Assembly: GCA_030637665.1 (NCBI GenBank)
Contig: DAOWGA010000098.1
Location: 1 to 6,863 of the forward strand
DNA from: Lysobacterales bacterium
GTDB taxonomy: Bacteria; Pseudomonadota; Gammaproteobacteria; Xanthomonadales; SZUA-36
DNA: 6,863 bases
Direction of reading: 5' to 3'
Below, in pieces: positions 1 through 6,115 of the stretch (within the stretch, counting starts at the first letter, position 1; each line of letters opens with the position of its first letter). The position numbers were made by a program, and so were the translations under genes. The notes beneath the pieces were generated by a model, which was not told the DNA's origin, did no database searches, and saw only the letters and a list, made by a program, of their open reading frames with translations.

Positions 1-27
1 CCTGGCCAACGAATGGCACAAGCGTTC

Positions 28-57
28 AAAAAAAAGCGCCGGGGTTGCCGGCGCTTT
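28..57 (-). terminator. Intrinsic terminator downstream of hppA
   Basis: A perfect 10-bp inverted repeat (AAAGCGCCGG at 33-42 and CCGGCGCTTT at 48-57) with a 5-nt loop is followed, read on the minus strand, by a run of eight T (28-35, three of them inside the stem). It lies 23 nt beyond the hppA stop codon, where a rho-independent terminator for the pfp/hppA transcripts would be expected. On the plus strand the trailing sequence is TTTCTTTG, a poorer U-tract, so it may work weakly in the other direction and shield against a neighbour off the left edge. Positions 1-27 show nothing else I can support. Confidence 0.9.
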
Positions 58-80
58 CTTTGTCGGAACTGTCTTATGGA

Positions 81-2096
81 TCAGATCATGGTGACAATCA
101 ACAGCGCCACGATATTGATGATCTTGATCAGCGGGTTGATCGCGGGACCGGCCGTATCTTTGTACGGGTCACCCACGGTGTCGCCAGTCACGGCAGCAGC
201 GTGGGCGTCGGTGCCCTTGCCGCCCAAATTACCGTCCTCGATGTACTTCTTGGCGTTATCCCATGCGCCACCGCCGGTGGTCATGGAAATGGCCAGGAAC
301 AGGCCGGTCACGATCGTGCCTACCAGCAAACCACCCAGGGCTTGTGGGCCCAGCAATTTGCCGACAATGATCGGAACCAGCAGGGGCAGCAGTGACGGGA
401 TGATCATTTCCTTGATGGCCGCCCTGGTCAGCAGATCCACCGCGCGGGAGTAGTCCGGTTTGGTGGTGCCTTCCATGATGCCGTCGATTTCGCGGAACTG
501 GCGACGCACTTCTTCGACTACGGAACTGGCGGCACGCCCCACTGCTTCCATCGCCAGAGCGGCAAACAGAAACGGCACCAGGCCACCGAGAAACAAGCCG
601 ATGATGACGAGGTGATTGGAAAGATCGAATGTCAGGTCAGAAAATCCGGCTTTCTCAAGACTGTTCACATAGTCTGCAAACAATACCAGGGCAGCCAGTC
701 CAGCCGAACCGATGGCATAGCCCTTGGTTACGGCCTTGGTCGTGTTACCCACGGCATCCAGCGCGTCGGTCGTCTTGCGCACGTCCGGAGGTAGTTCAGC
801 CATTTCAGCGATACCGCCAGCGTTGTCGGTGATGGGACCAAATGCATCCAGCGCGACGATCATGCCGGTCATCGACAACATCGAAGTCGCTGCGATGGCG
901 ATACCATACAGACCAGCCAGTTCATGTGCGCCCCAAATTGAGGCACAAACTGCGATCACTGGCAAAGCGGTCGCTTTCATGGAAACACCCAGGCCGGCAA
1001 TGATGTTGGTTGCATGGCCCGTTGTAGACGCGGCCGCGATCTTTTTCACCGGGCTGAAATCCGTACCAGTGTAATACTCGGTGATCACTACCATGGCAGC
1101 GGTCAGCGCCAGCCCGATCAGGGCAGCGTAGTAAAGATTCATGGAATCCTCACCCATCATGGACAGGGTGGCGGGGTAGAAGGCGATAGCAGCCAGTACG
1201 CCTGAGGCAATCACACCTTTGTACAGGGCGCTCATGATCTTGCCGCCTTCCTTGGTACCAACAACAAAGGTACCGAGAACGGAAGCGATGATGGACAGGC
1301 CGCCGAGCACCATCGGGTAAATCACCGCGTTCGGCCCCAAAGCGCTTGCGGTCAGGCTGCCCAGCAACATGGTTGCTACCAGAGTTACCGCATAGGTTTC
1401 AAAAAGGTCAGCCGCCATGCCGGCGCAGTCTCCCACGTTGTCACCCACGTTGTCGGCGATCACGGCCGGGTTGCGCGGATCATCTTCAGGGATACCGGCT
1501 TCCACCTTGCCCACCAGGTCTGCGCCCACATCAGCGCCCTTGGTAAAAATTCCGCCACCCAGCCGCGCGAAGATCGAGATCAGTGAGCCACCGAATGCCA
1601 GGCCAACCAGGGCGTGAATCGTATCTTCCTGGTTAAACCCCATGCTTTGCAGTGCAGCAAAGTAGCCGGCGACACCCAGCAGACCCAGGCCTACAACCAG
1701 CATGCCGGTTATTGCGCCACCGCGAAAGGCGATTTTCAGAGCCGGGCTGACACCGCCGCGCGCCGCCTCGGCTGTACGCACATTGGCGCGCACCGAAACG
1801 AACATGCCGATGTAACCGGCCAGTGAAGATAATAAGGCGCCAATCGCAAAACCGATGGCTGTGGCCCAGTTAAGCGCCCATCCAACGACAATGAACAGCA
1901 CCACACCAACCACAGCGATGGTGCCGTATTGCCGGTTCATATAAGCCTTTGCGCCTTCCTGAATGGCGGCAGCAATGCCCTGCATTTTTTCATTACCCGC
2001 AGGCTTTCCCAGCACCCAGGTCGTGGTCAGCAGACCGTAAATTATGGCCAACATTGCCGAACCAAGCGCCAGCCAAAGCGCCATCTCATTAGTCAT
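81..2096 (-). CDS. hppA: K+-independent proton-translocating membrane pyrophosphatase
   Basis: Integral inner-membrane pump that hydrolyses PPi to two phosphates and moves H+ out of the cytoplasm. The 671-residue product is the usual length for bacterial members and is rich in hydrophobic segments from the N-terminus to the C-terminal LLIVTMI. Visible hallmarks are the PPi/Mg site [11 protein letters not shown] (189-199), the acidic repeat DNVGDNVGD (215-223) and the C-terminal loop [11 protein letters not shown] (638-648). The residues that separate the two subfamilies are GNTTK (450-454) and T457. Lys454 and Thr457 are the K+-independent state, where K+-dependent enzymes have Ala and Gly. 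All known Na+ pumps in the family are K+-dependent, so H+ pumping is inferred. The ATG start is supported by GAGGAG 6 nt upstream. The gene follows pfp on the same strand and ends at a strong terminator. Nothing looks broken or truncated. Confidence 0.97.
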   Translation of the reverse strand: MTNEMALWLALGSAMLAIIYGLLTTTWVLGKPAGNEKMQGIAAAIQEGAKAYMNRQYGTIAVVGVVLFIVVGWALNWATAIGFAIGALLSSLAGYIGMFVSVRANVRTAEAARGGVSPALKIAFRGGAITGMLVVGLGLLGVAGYFAALQSMGFNQEDTIHALVGLAFGGSLISIFARLGGGIFTKGADVGADLVGKVEAGIPEDDPRNPAVIADNVGDNVGDCAGMAADLFETYAVTLVATMLLGSLTASALGPNAVIYPMVLGGLSIIASVLGTFVVGTKEGGKIMSALYKGVIASGVLAAIAFYPATLSMMGEDSMNLYYAALIGLALTAAMVVITEYYTGTDFSPVKKIAAASTTGHATNIIAGLGVSMKATALPVIAVCASIWGAHELAGLYGIAIAATSMLSMTGMIVALDAFGPITDNAGGIAEMAELPPDVRKTTDALDAVGNTTKAVTKGYAIGSAGLAALVLFADYVNSLEKAGFSDLTFDLSNHLVIIGLFLGGLVPFLFAALAMEAVGRAASSVVEEVRRQFREIDGIMEGTTKPDYSRAVDLLTRAAIKEMIIPSLLPLLVPIIVGKLLGPQALGGLLVGTIVTGLFLAISMTTGGGAWDNAKKYIEDGNLGGKGTDAHAAAVTGDTVGDPYKDTAGPAINPLIKIINIVALLIVTMI

Positions 2097-2102
2097 TTGA
2101 TT

Positions 2103-2108
2103 CTCCTC
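2103..2108 (-). promoter_or_regulatory. Ribosome binding site of hppA
   Basis: On the minus strand GAGGAG stands 6 nt before the ATG at 2094-2096. This is a strong Shine-Dalgarno sequence at good spacing and fixes the hppA start. Confidence 0.85.
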
Positions 2109-2137
2109 ACTAATCCCGGAAAAATTCTGTTGCTATT

Positions 2138-2159
2138 TATCGAATTAACCGCTTCGATA
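2138..2159 (-). repeat. Inverted repeat, possible hairpin in hppA leader
   Basis: TATCGAA (2138-2144) and TTCGATA (2153-2159) form a perfect 7-bp inverted repeat around an 8-nt spacer. In the minus-strand mRNA it would fold 41 nt upstream of the hppA ATG. No T-run follows directly, so it is not a standard terminator. It could be an mRNA stability or processing element, a translation control hairpin or a protein-binding site. The repeat is seen; any function is inference. Confidence 0.45.
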
Positions 2160-2173
2160 GCACGGAAATTACT

Positions 2174-2203
2174 GGCGGCTCCAGGGGACGCGCCAAAGCC
2201 GCC
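2174..2203 (-). repeat. GC-rich inverted repeat in pfp-hppA spacer
   Basis: GGCGGCT (2174-2180) and AGCCGCC (2197-2203) are perfect 7-bp arms separated by 16 nt. In a read-through pfp-hppA transcript they would make a GC-rich stem just upstream of the second hairpin at 2138-2159, giving two tandem structures between the cistrons. If transcription instead begins near 2199 from the candidate promoter at 2206-2214, the 5' arm would lose about four bases and the stem would be weakened. Confidence 0.4.
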
Positions 2204-2205
2204 GT

Positions 2206-2214
2206 ATCTTAGCA
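2206..2214 (-). promoter_or_regulatory. Candidate extended -10 promoter for hppA
   Basis: Read on the minus strand the sequence is TGC followed by TAAGAT, an extended -10 element (TGn plus a hexamer matching TATAAT at four of six positions). It would start transcription near 2199, leaving a leader of about 100 nt before hppA. There is no recognisable -35 hexamer 16-18 bp upstream. Either an activator is needed or the match is chance. hppA could equally be read from the pfp promoter. Confidence 0.3.
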
Positions 2215-2236
2215 AATTTTGCTGCTTGCCGCTGCC

Positions 2237-2249
2237 TGTTGATTCAACA
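2237..2249. repeat. 13-bp perfect palindrome TGTTGATTCAACA
   Basis: TGTTGA and TCAACA flank a single central T, 14 bp beyond the pfp stop codon. Relative to the candidate hppA promoter at 2206-2214 its centre falls near -44, where class II activators often bind, and that promoter lacks a -35 box. I cannot match it to a named regulator. Without a loop it is more likely a DNA site than an RNA hairpin, or it may be chance. Confidence 0.3.
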
Positions 2250-2263
2250 AAACGCGAGAAAAA

Positions 2264-3523
2264 TCAAACATCAAACTCAGGTAGCGTTTTCCTGACCAGC
2301 ACATTGTGCAGCCGCACATATTTCGGCAGCCCGTCACGGTCATAGGGAGGATAGTCTTCTCCGCGGATCAGAGGGCCCAGGTAGCGCCTGGCAGCTGGCG
2401 TAATTCCGAATCCGTCCGCCGTGATGTAGCTCTTCGGCATCATTTTCTCGCGATTGGCGACCCGGCCCAGGGCGGCTTCACCGATTTTCCAGCGATAGGG
2501 GTTGTTTGACACACGCTTGATGACCGGCATGACGCCACTCTTACCTTCCAGGGCAAATTTGACGGCGGCTGCGCCAACTGCATATGCCTGGTCGACATCT
2601 GTTTTCGCGGCCACGTGGCGGGCAGAGCGCTGCAGGTAATCAGACACTGCCCAATGGTACTTGTAGCCCAGCCTGGACCTGACGATTTCTGCAACTACCG
2701 GCGCCACACCGCCCAGTTGTGCATGACCGAAGGCATCCCGCGTTCCTGTTTCGGCCAGGAACTTACCACGGGAATTGCGCACGCCCTCGGACACGACAAT
2801 GGAGCAGTAACCGTAATTCTCGACCGCGTATTTGACCTTTTTGAGGAATTCGCGTTGTTTGAAGGGCACTTCCGGGAACAGGATGATGTGCGGTGGGTCG
2901 CCCTCCTCCCTGGCCACCAGCCCACCAGCCGCGGCAATCCAGCCAGCGTGACGGCCCATTACTTCCAGAATGAATACTTTGGTCGAACTCGAAGCCATCG
3001 ACTCAACATCCAGGCTGGCTTCCATGATGGACACGGCTACGTACTTTGCCACCGATCCAAAACCCGGGCAGCTGTCCGTCACCGGAAGATCGTTGTCAAT
3101 CGTTTTTGGCACGCCAATGCATTGCACCGGGAAACCCAGCTTCTTACTGATCTGGGAGACTTTGTACGCGGTGTCTGCTGAATCGCCACCACCGTTGTAC
3201 AGGAAATACCCGATGTCATGCGCCTTCAGGACTTCAATCAACCTTTCGTATTCCCGCCTGCTCTCCTCGATGCTCCTGAGCTTGTATCGGCAGGATCCGA
3301 ATGCACCACCGGGTGTATGGCGCAGGGCCGTGATGTTTGCCTTGTTCTCTTTCGAGGTGTCTATCAACTCTTCGCGCAAGATACCCATGATTCCGTCTTT
3401 TCCGGCGTATACCTTGCCGATCCTGTCGCGGTTCGCACGCGCCGTCTCGATCACGCCGCAGGCCGTTGCGTTAATTACTGGAGTAACACCGCCTGATTGT
3501 GCATAGAGAATGTTTTTCTTCAT
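2264..3523 (-). CDS. pfp: Pyrophosphate-dependent 6-phosphofructokinase
   Basis: Cytosolic enzyme interconverting fructose-6-phosphate + PPi and fructose-1,6-bisphosphate + Pi, a reversible alternative to ATP-phosphofructokinase plus fructose bisphosphatase. The 419-residue product has PFK-family landmarks: GGVTPVINA (11-19), GGGDS (111-115), PKTIDND (139-145, with the catalytic Asp143 and Asp145), MGRHAGW (189-195), SEG (245-247) and QRSAR (298-302). Asp114 and Lys140 occupy the positions that are Gly104 and Gly124 in E. coli ATP-PfkA. This Asp/Lys pair blocks ATP and marks PPi enzymes. The frame stays open 12 codons upstream to 3559, but that start has no ribosome binding site and MKKNILYAQSGG is the family N-terminus, so the ATG at 3521-3523 is chosen. 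Its own Shine-Dalgarno is weak (AGAG about 10 nt upstream). It precedes hppA on the same strand and is divergent from adk. Confidence 0.93.
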   Translation of the reverse strand: MKKNILYAQSGGVTPVINATACGVIETARANRDRIGKVYAGKDGIMGILREELIDTSKENKANITALRHTPGGAFGSCRYKLRSIEESRREYERLIEVLKAHDIGYFLYNGGGDSADTAYKVSQISKKLGFPVQCIGVPKTIDNDLPVTDSCPGFGSVAKYVAVSIMEASLDVESMASSSTKVFILEVMGRHAGWIAAAGGLVAREEGDPPHIILFPEVPFKQREFLKKVKYAVENYGYCSIVVSEGVRNSRGKFLAETGTRDAFGHAQLGGVAPVVAEIVRSRLGYKYHWAVSDYLQRSARHVAAKTDVDQAYAVGAAAVKFALEGKSGVMPVIKRVSNNPYRWKIGEAALGRVANREKMMPKSYITADGFGITPAARRYLGPLIRGEDYPPYDRDGLPKYVRLHNVLVRKTLPEFDV

Positions 3524-3558
3524 GGTTAAAAAGCTCTGGTAAAGGCTCCAAAATCGCA

Positions 3559-3587
3559 TTGACTTGCGAAAGACGAGCGGTTAGCGT
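3559..3587 (+). promoter_or_regulatory. Candidate sigma70 promoter for adk operon
   Basis: TTGACT (3559-3564, five of six to the -35 consensus) and TAGCGT (3582-3587, keeping the key T1, A2 and T6 of the -10) are separated by exactly 17 bp. They would start transcription about 25 bp before the adk ATG. The -10 overlaps a tandem direct repeat of GTTAGC (3580-3591). On the other strand TAGAAT (3597-3602) is a possible -10 for pfp, but I see no good -35 for it. The 97-bp region 3524-3620 must hold the promoters for both directions, so they may influence each other. Confidence 0.4.
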
Positions 3588-3610
3588 TAGCGCCATATTC
3601 TAGTTGACGT

Positions 3611-3614
3611 GGAG
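3611..3614 (+). promoter_or_regulatory. Ribosome binding site that decides the adk start
   Basis: GGAG lies 6 nt before the ATG at 3621. It overlaps an in-frame GTG at 3609 that would otherwise extend the protein by four residues (MEHP). Because that GTG is part of the Shine-Dalgarno sequence and has none of its own, translation most likely starts at 3621. Confidence 0.8.
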
Positions 3615-3620
3615 CATCCT

Positions 3621-4196
3621 ATGCGAATTGTATTGCTCGGTGCACCGGGGTCAGGAAAAGGAACTCAGGCAGCGCTCCTGGTGGAGCAGTTGAAGCTGCC
3701 TCATATTTCCACCGGCGCATTGTTGCGGTCTGCCGTCGAGGCGGGCACTGAACTCGGCCTCAAAGCCAAGATCATTATGGATCGGGGCGAGTTCGTATCG
3801 GACGACATCATGTTGAAACTGATCGAGGAACGCCTGTCCCAGTTCGACGCAATCCCCGGCTTCATCCTGGACGGCTACCCACGCAATATCGCCCAGGCCG
3901 AGGCGCTGGATGGTTTGCTGACCCGCCTGGAACGACCGCTGGACGAGGCTCTGCAAATTGACGTCGACATTGAAAAGATGATCGAGCGCATTGCCCTGCG
4001 TGCTTCCGAAGAAGGCCGTAGCGATGACAGTGAAGAAGTCGCCCGTAAGCGTATGCAGGTTTACGCGGAGCAGACTGCTCCGGTAGTTGATTACTATGCT
4101 GACAAAGGAGTGCTTTCCAGGGTTCTGGGTATGGGATCCGTAGAAGACGTGTTTTCTCGCATCATGGGTGTGTTGCAGATACGCTCATATTCCTGA
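3621..4196 (+). CDS. adk: Adenylate kinase, short (LID-less) type
   Basis: Cytosolic nucleotide kinase catalysing ATP + AMP = 2 ADP, essential for adenylate balance. The 191-residue protein opens with the P-loop GAPGSGKGT (7-15). The AMP-binding region follows with ISTG (29-32) and Arg36, then DGYPRN (84-89). Arg123 and Arg127 precede a short loop GRSDD (132-136) and the R-K-R run at 142-144. The extended, sometimes zinc-binding LID insertion of enterobacterial adenylate kinases (about 214 residues) is absent. Short forms are known in Xanthomonadales, actinobacteria and cyanobacteria, so this is a normal variant and not a deletion. The start at ATG 3621 rests on a GGAG at 6-nt spacing. It is the first gene of a plus-strand run, 58 bp before the membrane protein gene and divergent from pfp. 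UMP-CMP kinase is the main alternative, but the overall fit is to Adk. Confidence 0.93.
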   Translation: MRIVLLGAPGSGKGTQAALLVEQLKLPHISTGALLRSAVEAGTELGLKAKIIMDRGEFVSDDIMLKLIEERLSQFDAIPGFILDGYPRNIAQAEALDGLLTRLERPLDEALQIDVDIEKMIERIALRASEEGRSDDSEEVARKRMQVYAEQTAPVVDYYADKGVLSRVLGMGSVEDVFSRIMGVLQIRSYS

Positions 4197-4254
4197 GGCT
4201 CACTCCGACCCGGGATTGACACATCGGCCCCAATAAAGCGGCTGAGGAGCAGAA

Positions 4255-4746
4255 ATGGGATCCATCCTGGCCAGACTCATCGATATTCTCCGCCTGCGCT
4301 CCGGCCCCCAGGACATGCCTGCTGGCTGGAACCTGGCGATCGTATTGATTCTGGCCTACATCGCACAGGGCTTTTTTATCGACCAGATCCTCGCTGACGG
4401 CGAGGCCGCCCCGCGCAGTCTGCTGGCGATCACAGTTCAGTTCCTGACCATTGCAGTACTTCTGAATATCAAGAAATTCACCGGCCGCTTGGCCCAAACC
4501 CTGTCCACACTCGCGGGCACCGGCTTGATTTTTGGCTTTCTTTCCATTCTTCTTGTCTCCCAGGCCGAGCCGGAACAGAACCAGCCCGGGCTGGCCATGA
4601 TCTGGTTTGCCGTGTTCCTTTGGAGCCTGGCGGTGGATGCCCATATTTACCGTCACGCACTGTCAATTACAATGAGCCTTGGCGTCCTCGTGGCTGTTAT
4701 GATTTTTTCAGTCAATTTCATCCTTATTGAAGCCGTTTTTGGGTAG
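4255..4746 (+). CDS. Multi-pass membrane protein of unknown function
   Basis: I do not recognise a characterised family. The 163-residue product has a short amphipathic, arginine-bearing N-terminus and an RSGPQDMP stretch at 15-22. Four to five hydrophobic segments follow, at about 25-45, 54-72, 85-102, 112-128 and 136-158, joined by short polar loops. It is therefore probably an inner-membrane protein. A QTLSTLAGTG segment (81-90) borders the third helix. No signal-peptide cleavage site, catalytic motif or soluble domain is visible. The start is well supported: GAGGAG (4244-4249) stands 5 nt before the ATG. The stop is only 7 nt before the mpl ATG, so translation of the two is probably linked. 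Codon use resembles its neighbours. From memory, small proteins with a similar GPQD-type N-terminus occur in other gammaproteobacteria, but I cannot verify this here. Confidence 0.85.
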   Translation: MGSILARLIDILRLRSGPQDMPAGWNLAIVLILAYIAQGFFIDQILADGEAAPRSLLAITVQFLTIAVLLNIKKFTGRLAQTLSTLAGTGLIFGFLSILLVSQAEPEQNQPGLAMIWFAVFLWSLAVDAHIYRHALSITMSLGVLVAVMIFSVNFILIEAVFG

Positions 4747-4753
4747 AGCGAAT

Positions 4754-6115
4754 ATGCATATTCACATCCTCGGCGCCTGTGGCACCTTCATGGGTGGTGT
4801 GGCCCTGTTGGCCAAGCGTGCCGGCCACCGCGTTTCCGGCTCAGACCAGCACACCTATCCGCCCATGAGCACCCAACTGGAATCGGAAGGCATCGAACTG
4901 TTTGAGGGATATGCAACAGAACAGCTTGAGCCCGCACCCGACCTGGTGGTGATCGGCAATGCGCTGAGCAGAGGAAATCCGGCAGTCGAATACGTATTGA
5001 ACTCGGGTATCGAGTACACGTCCGGGCCTCGCTGGCTGGGCGAAAACTACCTGCGCGACAAATCAGTCATTGCAGTGGCCGGCACGCATGGCAAGACGAG
5101 CACTGCCAGCATGGTGGCCTGGATGCTGGAGCAGGCGGGAAGGAAACCGGGTTTTCTGATCGGTGGCGTGCCAAACGACTTCGGCCAATCTGCGCGGGAC
5201 GGTGAGCAGATTTTCGTCGTCGAGGCTGACGAATACGACACGGCATTCTTCGACAAGCGGGCAAAATTTGTTCATTACCGGCCCGATGTGGTGATCCTCA
5301 ACAACCTGGAGTTTGACCACGCAGACATCTATCCCGACCTGAAGTCCATCCAGACTCAGTTCCACCACCTGGTTCGTACCATCCCCGGCAACGGCGTCAT
5401 CGTCAGCAATGCCCAGGATCTCAATCTCGAAGCCGTTCTTGATCAAGGCTGCTGGAGCGAACTACTTCGCTTTTCACTGCAGGAAGGGGCGGACTGGCAG
5501 GTGGAACTGCTGGCGCCGGATGGCGGCCAACTCTCATTTTCATTTTCGGGTGAATCAATCGGCAGCATCAGCTGGGGCCTGTGCGGCAGGCACAATGCGA
5601 TGAATGCCTGTGCCGCGCTGGCGGCCTGCGTGGCTGCCGGCCTCGAACCGCGCGAAGCACTGCAGGGCCTGTCTACATTCTCAGGCGTTAAACGCCGCAT
5701 GGAGCTTTTGTCGACCTTCCATGACATCCATGTCTACGATGATTTCGCCCATCACCCGACCGCCATTCGCCTTACGCTGGAGGGGCTGCGCCGGAACGTT
5801 GGCAACGCGCGCGTTCTGGTGGCGCTCGAACCGCGCAGCAACACCATGCGTGCCGGCCACCATATTGGCGAACTGGGCCCTGCGCTGGTGGCTGCTGATT
5901 ATGTCTGGCTGATGGCCGGCGGGGGCATCGACTGGGACCCGCAGGTGGCGCTTCGGCCGCTGGAGGGCCGCGGCAGAGTCGTGACCCGAAGCGAAGACCT
6001 CTTGCAGCAGATGCTGGATACGGTAAACACGGGGGATCACGTTGTATTCATGAGCAATGGCGGCTTCGATTCAGCGCCCTCGCGGTTCTGTGAGCTCCTG
6101 CAAAGCCATGAATAG
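4754..6115 (+). CDS. mpl: UDP-MurNAc:L-Ala-gamma-D-Glu-meso-Dap ligase (murein recycling)
   Basis: Cytosolic ATP-dependent Mur ligase that joins the recycled tripeptide L-Ala-gamma-D-Glu-meso-Dap directly to UDP-N-acetylmuramate, returning peptidoglycan fragments to synthesis. The 453 residues match the family length. The N-terminal UDP-binding domain begins with GACGTFMGG (7-15). The central ATPase domain has the P-loop AGTHGKTST (109-117), VEADEYDTAF (156-165) and NNLEFDHADIY (183-193). The C-terminal ligase domain shows SGVKRRME (310-317), DDFAHHPTAI (329-338) and EPRSNTM (359-365). GTFMGG, AFFDKR and the DFAHHPTAI form separate Mpl from MurC. The frame runs upstream to a TTG at 4727 inside the previous gene. 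The ATG at 4754 gives the family N-terminus MHIHILGACG and leaves a 7-nt gap, so it is chosen, although its Shine-Dalgarno (AGAG) is weak and it may rely on coupling. Its end overlaps the next gene. Confidence 0.95.
   Translation: MHIHILGACGTFMGGVALLAKRAGHRVSGSDQHTYPPMSTQLESEGIELFEGYATEQLEPAPDLVVIGNALSRGNPAVEYVLNSGIEYTSGPRWLGENYLRDKSVIAVAGTHGKTSTASMVAWMLEQAGRKPGFLIGGVPNDFGQSARDGEQIFVVEADEYDTAFFDKRAKFVHYRPDVVILNNLEFDHADIYPDLKSIQTQFHHLVRTIPGNGVIVSNAQDLNLEAVLDQGCWSELLRFSLQEGADWQVELLAPDGGQLSFSFSGESIGSISWGLCGRHNAMNACAALAACVAAGLEPREALQGLSTFSGVKRRMELLSTFHDIHVYDDFAHHPTAIRLTLEGLRRNVGNARVLVALEPRSNTMRAGHHIGELGPALVAADYVWLMAGGGIDWDPQVALRPLEGRGRVVTRSEDLLQQMLDTVNTGDHVVFMSNGGFDSAPSRFCELLQSHE

Noticed and set aside
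13..453. Plus-strand 146-codon frame over the end of hppA
   Set aside because: It begins upstream of the hppA terminator, runs through the terminator hairpin and then antisense to hppA, with unlikely low-complexity composition.
2615..3506. Two long plus-strand open frames (178 and 188 codons) opposite pfp
   Set aside because: They are antisense shadows of a clearly conserved gene in a GC-rich codon context. They resemble no family and have no good ribosome binding sites. The sense-strand motifs explain the sequence.
3621..4196. Adk as a truncated adenylate kinase missing its LID
   Set aside because: The short loop with GRSDD and the following Arg residues is the intact short-form architecture. 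Nothing suggests an internal deletion or frameshift.
4216..4244. Perfect -35-like TTGACA between adk and the membrane protein gene
   Set aside because: No acceptable -10 lies 16-18 bp downstream (CGGCTG at 17 bp). The gap is short and the genes look cotranscribed.
4162..4656. Minus-strand 164-codon frame across the membrane protein gene
   Set aside because: It is glycine/glutamine-rich with no start signal. The plus frame has a strong Shine-Dalgarno and an ordered membrane-helix pattern.
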